A stretch of 64,000 nucleotides of DNA from Eikenella glucosivorans (GCF_016025525.2 NZ_JACSGR010000003.1:1-64000), one strand, 5' to 3'; positions 15,921 to 24,163 are shown, numbered from the stretch's first letter. Notes: a model not told the origin generated them from the letters alone. Numbers and translations: made by a program.

Positions 15921-17981
15921 ATGCCCCAGAAGCCCCCCATCCTTTGCCGCGAACTGAGCCTTTTGGCTTTCAACCGCCGCGTGCTGGCGCAGGCGCGCGA
16001 TCCGCAAGTGCCGCTGTTGGAGCGGCTGCGTTTCCTGTGCATCGTTTCTTCCAATTTAGACGAATTTTTCGAAGTGCGCATGGCGTGGCTGAAAAAGGAA
16101 AACCAGCTCAACCCGCACACCCTACTGGATAACGGCACCACGCCCGCCGAAACCATGGCCGCAGCCGCGGCCGAAGCCAAAAAGCTGATTCAGGAGCAAT
16201 ACGAGCTGTTCAATAAAGAGCTGATTCCCGCGCTGCGCGAAGAAGGCATTGATTTCTACCCGCGCCGCCAGTGGACGGCCGAGCAGCGCGCCTGGATTGA
16301 GAGCTACTTCGACCGCGAGCTTTTGCCCATCCTCACCCCGCTGGGGCTCGACCCTTCCCACCCCTTTCCGCGCCTGCTCAATAAATCGCTCAACTTCGCC
16401 GTGGAGCTCTCCGGCAAAGACGCCTTCGGCCGCGCTTCCGGCATGGCCGTGGTGCAGGCGCCGCGCATTTTGCCGCGCGTGGTGAGGCTACCTGAAAACT
16501 TAAGCGGCGGCGGCGAAGGCTTCGTGCTGCTTTCCTCCATTTTGCACGCCTATGTGCACAAGCTTTTTCCCGGCATGGCCGTGGAAGGCTGCTACCAATT
16601 CCGCCTCACGCGCAACAGCGAGCTCACGGTGGACGAAGAAGACGTTACCAACCTGCGCGCCGCCGTGCAAACCGAGCTGCGCGGGCGGCAGTATGGCGAC
16701 GAAGTGCGGCTGGAAGTGGCCGACAACTGCCCGCCGCAGGTGGCCGAATTCCTGCTGGCACAATGCAACCTCAGCCAAAACGAGCTCTACCAAGTGGTCG
16801 GCCCCGTGAACCTGGTGCGCCTGATGGCCGTGCCCGATATGGTGGACCGCCCCGATTTGAAGTTTCCGCCCTTCTCCCCCGGCCTGCCCAAAGGCATCCG
16901 CAAAGACCAGCCGATGACCGAAGTGCTCAAGCGGCAAGACGTGCTGCTGCACCACCCCTACCAATCCATCGCTCCCACCGTGCGCTTCATCCAAGAAGCC
17001 GCCGCCGACCCGGATGTGGTGGCCATCAAGATGACGATTTACCGCACCGGCACCCATTCCGACCTCGCCCGCGCCCTGATTGCCGCCGCCAACGCCGGCA
17101 AGCAGGTAACCGTGGTGGTGGAGCTGATGGCGCGGTTCGACGAAGAAAACAATGTAAACTGGGCCAACCGCCTAGAGAGCGCCGGCGCGCACGTGGTGTA
17201 TGGCGTGTTCGGCTACAAAGTGCACGCCAAAATGGCGCTCGTAATCCGCCGCGAAGGAGGCGGCCTCAAGCGCTATGCCCACCTCGGCACCGGCAACTAC
17301 CACCAAGGCACCTCCCGCATCTACACCGATTTCGGCCTGCTCACCGCCGATGAGGCCATCACCGCCGACGTGAACGCCATCTTTATGGAAATCACCGGCC
17401 TCGGGCAGCCCACTCGGCTCAACAAGCTCTACCAGAGCCCCTTCACCCTCAGCGACATGCTGCACGAGCGCATCGCCGCCGAAACCGCCGAAGCCCGCGC
17501 CGGCCGCCCCGCCCGCATCATCGCCAAGATGAATTCGCTCATCGAGCCCGGCATCATCCGCGCCCTGTATGAAGCCAGCCAGGCCGGCGTGCAGATTGAT
17601 TTGATCGTGCGCGGCATGTGCACCCTGCGCCCCGGCGTGCCCGGCCTTTCCGAAAACATCCGCGTGCGCTCCCTCATCGGCCGCCTGCTCGAGCACGCCC
17701 GCGTGTTTTATTTCCATAGCGGCGGCCGCGAAGACCTCTTCATTTCCAGCGCCGACTGGATGGGGCGCAACTTCTTCCGCCGCATAGAAACCTGCACCCC
17801 GGTGGAAAACACCGCCCTGAAAGAGCGCATCGTGCGCGAAGCCCTCACCCTCGCCCTCTCTGACAACCGCAAAGCCTGGCTGATGCAGCCCGACGGCAGC
17901 TACCTCCGCGCCGCGCCGCAGGCCGGCGAAGCTGCGCTTGATGCGCAGGAAACCCTGCTCAACGAATACCGGCGCAAATAG
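15921..17981 (+). CDS. ppk: Polyphosphate kinase 1
   Basis: This 686-residue enzyme makes polyphosphate reversibly from ATP. The N-terminal domain has the conserved SSNLDEFFEVR. The two catalytic histidines fall in YKVHAK and YAHLGTGNYH, at residues 435 and 454 when numbering starts at the ATG at 15921. These are the same positions as in the E. coli enzyme, which supports this start over the longer frame from 15864. A DUS lies directly before the start (15909-15919), and another in the coding region is translated as RLPEN near residue 190. The gene appears monocistronic and ends at an inverted DUS pair. Confidence 0.96.
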   Translation: MPQKPPILCRELSLLAFNRRVLAQARDPQVPLLERLRFLCIVSSNLDEFFEVRMAWLKKENQLNPHTLLDNGTTPAETMAAAAAEAKKLIQEQYELFNKELIPALREEGIDFYPRRQWTAEQRAWIESYFDRELLPILTPLGLDPSHPFPRLLNKSLNFAVELSGKDAFGRASGMAVVQAPRILPRVVRLPENLSGGGEGFVLLSSILHAYVHKLFPGMAVEGCYQFRLTRNSELTVDEEDVTNLRAAVQTELRGRQYGDEVRLEVADNCPPQVAEFLLAQCNLSQNELYQVVGPVNLVRLMAVPDMVDRPDLKFPPFSPGLPKGIRKDQPMTEVLKRQDVLLHHPYQSIAPTVRFIQEAAADPDVVAIKMTIYRTGTHSDLARALIAAANAGKQVTVVVELMARFDEENNVNWANRLESAGAHVVYGVFGYKVHAKMALVIRREGGGLKRYAHLGTGNYHQGTSRIYTDFGLLTADEAITADVNAIFMEITGLGQPTRLNKLYQSPFTLSDMLHERIAAETAEARAGRPARIIAKMNSLIEPGIIRALYEASQAGVQIDLIVRGMCTLRPGVPGLSENIRVRSLIGRLLEHARVFYFHSGGREDLFISSADWMGRNFFRRIETCTPVENTALKERIVREALTLALSDNRKAWLMQPDGSYLRAAPQAGEAALDAQETLLNEYRRK

Positions 17982-17993
17982 CGCGGGATGTAA

Positions 17994-18038
17994 AAAGGCT
18001 ACCTGAAAAATGTTGCCAAACTTTTCAGGTAGCCTTTT
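17994..18038. terminator. Inverted DUS pair after ppk (copy 1 of an identical 45-mer)
   Basis: A hairpin of two inverted DUS with the loop ATGTTGCCAAAC. The whole 45-bp block recurs identically at 18497-18541, on the other side of the next gene. Confidence 0.75.
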
Positions 18039-18140
18039 GATTGTTTCGCACGTTGGCCAATGTGCCGGTGCTGATTGGCGGCTTGGCAACATCGGGGCGG
18101 CGCAAGGCCGAGCGAAATGGCGGCGGGGAAAGCCGACGGT

Positions 18141-18146
18141 TATAAT
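18141..18146 (+). promoter_or_regulatory. Candidate -10 box
   Basis: TATAAT lies 52 bp before the start of the small membrane protein gene. The hexamer TGGCGG stands 17 bp upstream and is a poor -35 match, so this is a tentative call. Confidence 0.35.
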
Positions 18147-18197
18147 CCGCGCACAAATTTTCTGCGAAAACGTCTTGATCTTAACAGGAGCCAAACC

Positions 18198-18482
18198 ATG
18201 AAAATATCCCGTTCCCAATCTTCGCGCTACGAAGCGCCGCAGCATGCCGACGACGGCGAATACGGCGTGCCGGTGGTGAGCATCGGCGATTGGATGCTGA
18301 CCTTTGTTATCTTGATGATTCCGCTGGTGAATCTGGTGATGGTTGTGGTGTGGGCCATCGGTGCGGGCGGCACCAATCCGAGCAAGGCGAATTTCTTTCG
18401 GGCCTATCTTTTGCTGTGTGCGATCGTGGTTGTCTTGGCCTTCGGCATCATGGCTATTGTCGGGTATTCGCTTAACCAGTAA
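18198..18482 (+). CDS. Small two-helix membrane protein
   Basis: This 94-residue protein has a polar N-terminus of about 32 residues and two long hydrophobic helices (about 34-58 and 70-91) separated by GAGGTNPSKANFFRAY. The ATG at 18198 follows AACAGGAG, a good ribosome site. The phrase GGTNPSKANFFRA is common in small bacterial membrane proteins of unknown role. The gene is framed by two identical 45-bp DUS hairpins. Confidence 0.7.
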   Translation: MKISRSQSSRYEAPQHADDGEYGVPVVSIGDWMLTFVILMIPLVNLVMVVVWAIGAGGTNPSKANFFRAYLLLCAIVVVLAFGIMAIVGYSLNQ

Positions 18483-18496
18483 TGCGGCTTGGGAAT

Positions 18497-18541
18497 AAAG
18501 GCTACCTGAAAAATGTTGCCAAACTTTTCAGGTAGCCTTTT
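18497..18541. terminator. Inverted DUS pair (copy 2 of an identical 45-mer)
   Basis: Same 45 bases as 17994-18038, including the loop. It lies between convergent genes and can terminate both. Confidence 0.75.
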
Positions 18542-18557
18542 CTTTGCCTGCGCGGCG

Positions 18558-19079
18558 TTATTTCTTGGTTTCCGGCGCGGCTTCGGCGAGCACGGTGCCG
18601 GCGAGGTAGTCGTATAGGAACTGGCGGGAGGGGTGGATGAGGGCGAAGCCGAAGGGCAGTATCCACCAGGCCAGGGCGAGGCCGGCGAGGGTTTGGGGCG
18701 GCAGGGGGGTGAGCTGGCGCAGGATGCCGAAGGAGGCGAGCGGCAGCAGCAGGAGCAGGGTGGCGGCCCAGAGGAAGCGCAGGCGCAGCCGAGGCAGGGT
18801 GGGGCGGCTGCCGGCGGGGGTTTGCAGCCGGAGGCGCCACACTTTCATGGGCAGGGTTTGGCCGCGCGGGCTGTGCCAGCAGAGGCGGAAGTAGCCCCAC
18901 CATATGGCGAGGATGATGAGCGCCACGGCGGTTTCGGCGGCAAGCGGCACGGTGTGCAGCGCCATGTTGGCGGCGGCGGCGGGGATGAAGGCGATGCAGG
19001 TTACGGCGGCGAGCAGTAGGGCTTCGTAGCCGAGGGCGGCGAGGCGGCGGGGGAGGGAGGCGGGCGTGGGCGGGGTCAT
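18558..19079 (-). CDS. RDD family membrane protein
   Basis: From the ATG at 19079 this is 173 residues. The N-terminal phrase SLPRRLAALGYEALLLAAV carries the Arg of the RDD signature, and the C-terminal FALIHPSRQFLYDYLAGTVL matches the usual end of the domain. Four hydrophobic segments are predicted. Family members are inner-membrane proteins, some suggested to be ion exchangers, without firm function. A TTG codon at 19124 could start a longer form; neither has a strong ribosome site. Confidence 0.78.
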   Translation of the reverse strand: MTPPTPASLPRRLAALGYEALLLAAVTCIAFIPAAAANMALHTVPLAAETAVALIILAIWWGYFRLCWHSPRGQTLPMKVWRLRLQTPAGSRPTLPRLRLRFLWAATLLLLLPLASFGILRQLTPLPPQTLAGLALAWWILPFGFALIHPSRQFLYDYLAGTVLAEAAPETKK

Positions 19080-19166
19080 GTGCGGTGTGGGCGGGTTAAA
19101 TTGAATTTCGATACCAGGCGGCAAGTATAGGGAGTACGGCAGGGCGCGGCAATGTGGGGGCGGATG

Positions 19167-20114
19167 TTAAGGTAGCCTGCCATAGAAGGAATGGATAGTT
19201 TGGGCGTGCTGGCTGAGGCTACCTGAAAACGGGTCGAGCACGAGGTCGGCGGGGAGCTTGCGCAGCCAGGTGAGCTGGCGTTTGGCGAGCTGGCGGGTGG
19301 CGGCGATGCCTTGGGCGATGAAGGTGTCGCGGTCGGTATCACCGCCGAGGTGTGCCCAGGCTTGGCGGTAGCCCACGCAGCGCATGGCGGGATACTCGGG
19401 CGTGAGCTGGGGGTATTGGTTTTGCAGTTGGCGCACTTCTTGGAGGAAGCCTTGTTCGAGCATGGTGTGGAAGCGCTGTTCGATATTGCGGTGCAGGCGT
19501 TCGCGTTGGGCGGGGATGAGGGCGATGCTGTGCAGGTTGAGCGGCGGGGCGGCCTGCTGCTCGGCGAGGTGCTGGCTGAGTGGGCGGCCGGTGAGCAGCC
19601 ACACTTCGAGGGCGCGTTCGATGCGCTGGCTGTCGGTGGGCTGGAGGCGGGCGGCGGTGGCGGGGTCGGCTTGTTGCAATTGGGCGTAGAGATGGGGCAG
19701 GCCGTGTTGTTGTTTTTGCTCTTGCAGCCGGCGGCGGATGGCGGGATCGGCAGCGGGCAGGCTGTTGAGGCCGCGGGTGAGGGCGTGGTAGTACATCATG
19801 GTGCCGCCCACGATGAGGGGCAGGTGGCCGCGTTCGCGGATTTGGCGGCACAGGCGCAGGCAGTCGGTGAGGAAGTCGGCCACGCTGTAGTTTTGCGGGG
19901 GGTCGATGATGTCGATGAGGTGGTGCGGCACGGCGGCGCGCTCGGCGGGGGTGGGCTTGGCGGTGCCGATGTCCATGCCGCGGTAGATCAGGGCGGAATC
20001 GAGGCTGATGATTTCCAGCGGGATGCGGCCGGCCAGCTCGAGGGCGAGCGCGGTTTTGCCGGCGGCGGTGGGGCCGAGCAGGGCGAGTGCGGAAGGCGGT
20101 GGCTGGACGGGCAT
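19167..20114 (-). CDS. miaA: tRNA dimethylallyltransferase
   Basis: This 315-residue enzyme adds the dimethylallyl group to A37 of tRNAs reading UNN codons. The P-loop GPTAAGKT is at residues 14-21, the DSALIYRGMDIGTAKP motif near 39, and the tRNA-binding phrase AMRCVGYRQAW near 247. The C-terminal end includes DPFSGSLSQH, in which FSGSL is a translated DUS (19212-19225). The start codon directly follows another DUS on its own strand (20117-20130), so the AGG within it may act as ribosome site. Confidence 0.95.
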   Translation of the reverse strand: MPVQPPPSALALLGPTAAGKTALALELAGRIPLEIISLDSALIYRGMDIGTAKPTPAERAAVPHHLIDIIDPPQNYSVADFLTDCLRLCRQIRERGHLPLIVGGTMMYYHALTRGLNSLPAADPAIRRRLQEQKQQHGLPHLYAQLQQADPATAARLQPTDSQRIERALEVWLLTGRPLSQHLAEQQAAPPLNLHSIALIPAQRERLHRNIEQRFHTMLEQGFLQEVRQLQNQYPQLTPEYPAMRCVGYRQAWAHLGGDTDRDTFIAQGIAATRQLAKRQLTWLRKLPADLVLDPFSGSLSQHAQTIHSFYGRLP

Positions 20115-20491
20115 GAGGCTACCTGAAAATGAGGATGGGCGAAAACGAGGTTTCCGAAGGAGGCCGAGTTTCTGCGGAGCTAAAATGGAGTTTCGTTTTC
20201 GGCTATTGCAACGCGGCTTTGCTTTATTTTCAGGTAGCCTGTTGCCACACGGAAGGCTACCTGAAAATGAGCGAAGCGAATTTTTGCGAAGCTAAAACGA
20301 GTGAAGCGCGTTTCTGCGGAGCCAAAACGCGGCTGCAACGAAGTTCAAACCCGGATGAAACGGGCAGGGCATTCTAGCAGCGCAGTGGGGAAACATAAAC
20401 AGCAGATCATGTCCGCGCACTGGCCGCACTTTCAGGCTACCTGAAAATCGGGTAGAGTTCGCCTTAACGCAAATTCCCATTCCCTCCCCGT
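20115..20491. repeat. Intergenic DUS and GCTTCG-type repeats
   Basis: This 377-bp divergent spacer holds DUS copies near 20119, 20229, 20252 and 20433. Several units of the repeat seen elsewhere (CGAAGCTAAAACGAGTGAAGCG...) lie between about 20140 and 20345. No gene is supported. The promoters of miaA and nadK must lie here but no convincing boxes were seen. Confidence 0.65.
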
Positions 20492-21382
20492 ATGAAGCCC
20501 AGCCAATTCCGCCGCATCGGCATCGTTACCCGCCCCCACACCCCGCATTTGGGCGAAACCCTGTGCGAGCTGGCCGCCTATTTCCTGGCAAACGGGCTGG
20601 AAGTTTTGCTGGACGAAGAATGCGGCAACGGCCTGCTGGCGCCCGATTTGGCCGCGCGCTGCCGGCGCGTGGGCAAAGAAAACATGGGCGAATGCTGCGA
20701 TGTGGTGCTGGTGCTCGGCGGCGACGGTACCTTCCTTTCCGTGGCGCGCCAGCTCGCGCCGCACCGCATTCCCATGATGGGCGTGCACCTCGGCCATCTC
20801 GGCTTCCTCACCCAAGTGCCGCGCCAGAGCATGATTGAAGACATCTCCCGCATGCTCGCCGGCCAATATCTGCCCGAAGAGCGCATCATGCTCGAATGCA
20901 GCGTGCAGCGCGACAACGAGCCCGGCAGCACCGCCCTGGCGCTGAACGAAGTGGCCATCAGCCGCGGTGGTGTGGGGCAGATGATTGAATTTGAAGTGTT
21001 TATCAACCAAGAATTTGTGTACACCCAGCGCTCCGACGGCCTCATCGTTTCCACTCCCACCGGCTCCACCGCCTATGCCCTTGCCGCCGGCGGGCCCATC
21101 CTGCAATCCACCCTGCGCGCGCTCACCCTCGTGCCCATCTGCCCGCAATCCATGACCAACCGCCCCGTGGTGGTGCCCGACAGCTGCGAAATCGAAATCC
21201 TCATCACCAAAGCCGACAGCGCCCGCGTGCACTTCGACGGCCAATCCCAGCTCGAGCTGCACAGCATGAACCGCCTCACCATCCGCCGCTACCGCAACAC
21301 CCTGCGCGTGCTCCACCCCACCGATTACCAGTATTACAAAACCCTGCGCCAGAAGCTGCACTGGGGCGAACAGCTGGTGTAG
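20492..21382 (+). CDS. nadK: NAD kinase
   Basis: This 296-residue enzyme phosphorylates NAD to NADP with ATP. The GGDGTFLSVAR motif is near residue 73 with its catalytic Asp. The NEVAISRG motif is near 152, and the DGLIVSTPTGSTAYALAAGGP motif near 182 closes the active site. Length and order are typical. The gene appears monocistronic and ends at a very tight DUS hairpin (21400-21432). Confidence 0.96.
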   Translation: MKPSQFRRIGIVTRPHTPHLGETLCELAAYFLANGLEVLLDEECGNGLLAPDLAARCRRVGKENMGECCDVVLVLGGDGTFLSVARQLAPHRIPMMGVHLGHLGFLTQVPRQSMIEDISRMLAGQYLPEERIMLECSVQRDNEPGSTALALNEVAISRGGVGQMIEFEVFINQEFVYTQRSDGLIVSTPTGSTAYALAAGGPILQSTLRALTLVPICPQSMTNRPVVVPDSCEIEILITKADSARVHFDGQSQLELHSMNRLTIRRYRNTLRVLHPTDYQYYKTLRQKLHWGEQLV

Positions 21383-21399
21383 CGGCTGTTCGAAGCCAA

Positions 21400-21432
21400 C
21401 AAAGGCTACCTGAAAATTTCAGGTAGCCTTTG
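21400..21432 (+). terminator. Near-perfect DUS palindrome terminator
   Basis: Two inverted DUS stand with a single base between them: CAAAGGCTACCTGAAA, A, then the exact complement. The 16-bp stem lies 18 bp after the nadK stop. Confidence 0.75.
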
Positions 21433-21561
21433 TTGCTCAGGTATTTGTATCTAACAAAACATCAAACAAATAATACCGGCTAAGTGTAGCTGCCGATAAC
21501 ATCAAGCAAACATCGGATGGGAAGTCCGCCGTTACAAAATAAAGAATTTTGCCAAGCTCTC

Positions 21562-21602
21562 AGGCTACCTGAAAAATAGCGCGCACATTTTTCAGGTAGC
21601 CT
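21562..21602. terminator. Inverted DUS pair downstream of trmO
   Basis: AGGCTACCTGAAAA and its complement are separated by about 13 bp. It lies 11 bp beyond the stop of the minus-strand trmO gene. Confidence 0.65.
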
Positions 21603-21612
21603 TCCCCTTTGC

Positions 21613-22293
21613 TCAAATCTCTTCCACCCCTTCCACCACCGCCGTCTCCCTCTCAATCCGAAACGCCACCTCCCAGCTCCCCACCGCCATCTTATACACC
21701 CGCAGCGGCGCATCCTGATAAGCCGGGCGCGGGTCTTGCGCAATGCTCTGCTCCACCAGCAGGCGCATTTCTTGCGGCAGCCCCTCCGCCCCCGCACCTT
21801 CCGCCCACACCACCCGCAGCGGCACCGGCGGCGCCGGCGCAAAGCCCGCCGCCGCATCCGGCTTCGCCTCCACAAACGGCAGATACGGCTTGATATCCAA
21901 CACCGGCGTGCCATCCAGCAAATCCGCTCCGCCGCACCACAGCCGCACCCCGCCCTCCGTGTCAATCCGCTCCAGCTTCAGCAGCGAAAGCCCCAGCGGA
22001 TTCGGCCGGAATGGGCTGCGCGTGGCAAACACCCCCATCTTCCGGTTGCCACCCAAACGCGGCGGGCGCACCAGCGGCTGCCAGCCCGCCCCCGCCACCC
22101 CGTGAAACACAAACTGCACCCATACATGGCTAAACCGCTCCAGCCCGCGCACACAATCCGCCGAAAACCCCGGCAGCAGCTCAATGCACACCCCCGCCGC
22201 CGGCACCAGCCCCGGCTGGCGCGGCACCCCAAACTTCTGCTTATAAGGCGAGCGCACAAAACCCACCGCCTGCAAAGAATACATATCACACAT
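21613..22293 (-). CDS. trmO: tRNA m6t6A37 methyltransferase TrmO
   Basis: From the ATG at 22293 this is 226 residues (a GTG two codons upstream is also possible). It belongs to the TrmO/TsaA/YaeB family, which uses S-adenosylmethionine to N6-methylate t6A37 in threonine tRNAs. Typical phrases are VGFVRSPYKQKFGVPRQPGLVP at the N-terminus, HVWVQFVFH, GVFATRSPFRPNPLGLSLLKLE and DGTPVLDIKPYLPF. The C-terminal extension contains the usual YQDAPLRVYKM. It is a single gene bordered by repeats. Confidence 0.9.
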   Translation of the reverse strand: MCDMYSLQAVGFVRSPYKQKFGVPRQPGLVPAAGVCIELLPGFSADCVRGLERFSHVWVQFVFHGVAGAGWQPLVRPPRLGGNRKMGVFATRSPFRPNPLGLSLLKLERIDTEGGVRLWCGGADLLDGTPVLDIKPYLPFVEAKPDAAAGFAPAPPVPLRVVWAEGAGAEGLPQEMRLLVEQSIAQDPRPAYQDAPLRVYKMAVGSWEVAFRIERETAVVEGVEEI

Positions 22294-22351
22294 CGTCACA
22301 CTCTATATATAGACACAGCACAGCCAAAAGGCTACCTGAAAACGAGGTTTC

Positions 22352-22578
22352 GGCAAAGCCGAAGCCGAGTTTCAGCGAAGCTAAAACTTGCATAGGCAAA
22401 GCCGAAGCCGAGTTTCAGCGAAGCTAAAACTTTGCGAGGCAAAGCCGAAGCCGAGTTTCAGCGAAGCTAAAACTTTGCGAGGCAAAGCCGAAGCCGAGTT
22501 TCAGCGCAGCTAAAACTTGCATAGGCAAAGCCGAAGCCGAGTTTCAGCGCAGCTAAAACTTGCATAGGCAAAGCCGGA
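22352..22578. repeat. Tandem array of a 43-bp unit, five full copies
   Basis: Units begin at 22352, 22395, 22438, 22481 and 22524, with a partial sixth at 22567. Each starts GGCAAAGCCGAAGCCGAG and contains CGAAGCTAAAAC or CGCAGCTAAAAC; the last bases alternate between TTGCATA and TTTGCGA. It is flanked by DUS at about 22330 and 22588-22620. The unit is related to the shorter GCTTCG-type repeat found across the window. No open frame is supported through it. Confidence 0.85.
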
Positions 22579-22770
22579 ACATCATTTTCAGGTAGCCACA
22601 TCAGGCAGAGGCTACCTGAAAAGCCCTTCCCGCCAGTATAAAAGGAGCGGTAAGCCAAAAGCCCGCCTTCCCGCCCCAAAAACCATTTTCCCGCCGCCAT
22701 ACCCCAAAGCCCGCGCAAATTGGCAGGCCGGAAACCCCTAAAACGGCAAACTATGCAAAAAGCAGGGCCA

Positions 22771-22795
22771 AAAACTGACGATAAATGTCAGTTTT
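22771..22795. promoter_or_regulatory. Perfect 9-bp inverted repeat upstream of the pilin promoter
   Basis: AAAACTGAC, seven bases, GTCAGTTTT. It lies about 120 bp upstream of the -24 element, the usual distance of a sigma-54 enhancer, and includes TGTC as in known PilR sites. It could instead be a weak terminator, since no gene precedes it closely. Confidence 0.45.
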
Positions 22796-22869
22796 CCCGT
22801 TTTGGCAGCGGCAGCCAAGGAAAGTTTGGACAATCTGGTAAGGCTGGAATTTTATATAATATCAATATA

Positions 22870-22882
22870 AATCAGTATTTTA
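22870..22882 (+). promoter_or_regulatory. IHF-like site
   Basis: AATCAGTATTTTA matches the IHF consensus WATCAANNNNTTR at all but one position, in an AT-rich stretch between the inverted repeat and the -24/-12 promoter, where IHF commonly bends sigma-54 promoters. Tentative. Confidence 0.35.
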
Positions 22883-22912
22883 ATAATAAATCGTGCTGAA
22901 AATTTCAAATTG

Positions 22913-22928
22913 TGGCACAGCCGTTGCT
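22913..22928 (+). promoter_or_regulatory. Sigma-54 (-24/-12) promoter of the pilin gene
   Basis: TGGCAC, five bases, TTGCT is an exact match to the RpoN consensus TGGCACN5TTGCW. Transcription would start near 22940, giving a leader of about 130 nt before the first pilin at 23068. In Pseudomonas the pilin gene is driven by this type of promoter with PilR. Confidence 0.8.
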
Positions 22929-23067
22929 TTATCTTATCTCGTGGCAACGGCATAACAAGCCTAGCCGAAATCGAAGTTCTGTAAGTTGTCTCCTTTCTTT
23001 TGGTTGAAGTTTCCGGGTCGCAAGATTCGGGTTTATGTAAGTTCCATTTTTTAACAAGGAAAATGTC

Positions 23068-23556
23068 ATGTTGAAACAAGTACAAAAAGGTTTTACTCTG
23101 ATTGAGTTGATGATCGTAATCGCCATTATCGGTATTTTGGCTGCTATCGCCCTGCCGCTGTACCAAGACTACATCTCTAAATCTCAGGTAACCCGTGCAT
23201 ACGGCGAATTGGCCGGCACCAAAACCGCTATCGAAGCTGCCCTGTTTGAAGGTCGTGAACCTGTGCTGGCTGCTGACGCTGATACTGGTGCTGGTATTAA
23301 ACCCCCGAAAGAATGGGTAGGTATGTTGGATAATCCGACTTCTAACCTGTTGTCTGCCGCCAAGATTACTCTTGGCCAGAAGGCTGGTGAGGTTACCTTC
23401 ACTGGTACAATGGGTGAAAACGCCAATACCAGCGTTGCTGGAGCTATTATTACTCTGAGTCGTACCGCTGGTGGTGAGTGGACTTGTACTGTGAATGGTA
23501 CTGCCGCCTCTGGTTGGAAAACCAAATTTGTTCCCAGCGGTTGCACTAGCGCTTAA
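23068..23556 (+). CDS. Type IV pilin, major-pilin type (PilA1-like)
   Basis: This 162-residue prepilin has the leader MLKQVQKG and the type IV N-terminus FTLIELMIVIAIIGILAAIALPLYQDY. PilD would cut after Gly8 and methylate Phe9; Glu5 of the mature protein is present. The C-terminal region has the disulfide-loop cysteines (in WTCTVNG and PSGCTSA). E. corrodens is known to carry tandem pilin genes called pilA1 and pilA2; which strain type this matches cannot be told. It follows a consensus sigma-54 promoter. Codon use is more T-rich (GGT, GCT, ACT) than neighbours, as for highly expressed genes. Confidence 0.92.
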   Translation: MLKQVQKGFTLIELMIVIAIIGILAAIALPLYQDYISKSQVTRAYGELAGTKTAIEAALFEGREPVLAADADTGAGIKPPKEWVGMLDNPTSNLLSAAKITLGQKAGEVTFTGTMGENANTSVAGAIITLSRTAGGEWTCTVNGTAASGWKTKFVPSGCTSA

Positions 23557-23576
23557 TATTGTTAAGCCATAGCGAA

Positions 23577-23600
23577 AACAGCCACCTTAGGGTGGCTGTT
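23577..23600 (+). terminator. Hairpin between the two pilin genes
   Basis: AACAGCCACC, loop TTAG, GGTGGCTGTT: a perfect 10-bp stem with no real T tract after it. It probably acts as a partial terminator or mRNA-stabilising stem, lowering expression of the second pilin relative to the first. Confidence 0.65.
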
Positions 23601-23628
23601 CTGATATCAACAAACTGCGGTGATAACT

Positions 23629-24108
23629 ATGTATAAGCAAAAAGGCTTTACTCTGATTGAGCTGATGATTGTGATTGCCATCATCGGCATTTTGGCTGCC
23701 ATTGCTCTGCCGCTGTATCAAGACCATATGGCCAAAGCTCAGATTACCCGCGTGTTTTATGAGTTGGGCAGCACCAAAACGGCGGTGGAATCTATTTTGG
23801 CGCACGGCGGCATTCCCACTGTGAATCCGGCGCAGGATGGTGCCATACAAAATGGCAAAAGGTTGGAGTTTTTAGGTTTGGATAAGAATCCAAATTCCAA
23901 TTTGATTTTTACAGCTTCCATTGGGCTGAATAATAACCAGTTTGAGCGGGTAAATGCTACTTTCGGCCGCAATGCCTTGCCGCAAATCCAGGGGGCGGTT
24001 ATCAGCTTGGTGCGGAATAATAATGGCGAATGGACGTGTGAAATAGACAATTCGCAGGCTTCTTATTGGCCCGCCAAATACACTCCTGCAACTTGTGTGC
24101 TGATTTAG
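23629..24108 (+). CDS. Type IV pilin, second tandem copy (PilA2-like)
   Basis: From the ATG at 23629 this is a 159-residue prepilin with leader MYKQKG and the same conserved N-terminus FTLIELMIVIAIIGILAAIALPLYQDH. The C-terminal two thirds differ strongly from the first pilin, but the cysteine pair is kept (WTCEIDN and PATCVLI). It follows the first pilin by 72 bp, with a hairpin between them, and is presumably expressed by read-through from the sigma-54 promoter. It may be a minor or alternative pilin. It ends at a standard terminator. Confidence 0.9.
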   Translation: MYKQKGFTLIELMIVIAIIGILAAIALPLYQDHMAKAQITRVFYELGSTKTAVESILAHGGIPTVNPAQDGAIQNGKRLEFLGLDKNPNSNLIFTASIGLNNNQFERVNATFGRNALPQIQGAVISLVRNNNGEWTCEIDNSQASYWPAKYTPATCVLI

Positions 24109-24120
24109 CCAAGTATTTTG

Positions 24121-24150
24121 AAAAAGCTGCCAAATAGAGGCAGCTTTTTT
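24121..24150 (+). terminator. Rho-independent terminator after the pilin genes
   Basis: AAAAAGCTGCC, seven-base loop, GGCAGCTTTTTT: an 11-bp stem ending in a T6 run, 12 bp after the second pilin stop. Confidence 0.9.
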
Positions 24151-24163
24151 CTGGTTTGCGTAT

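Noticed and set aside
22352..22578. Regular repeats considered as a CRISPR array
   Set aside because: The 43-bp units are directly joined with no spacers, and no cas gene is present.
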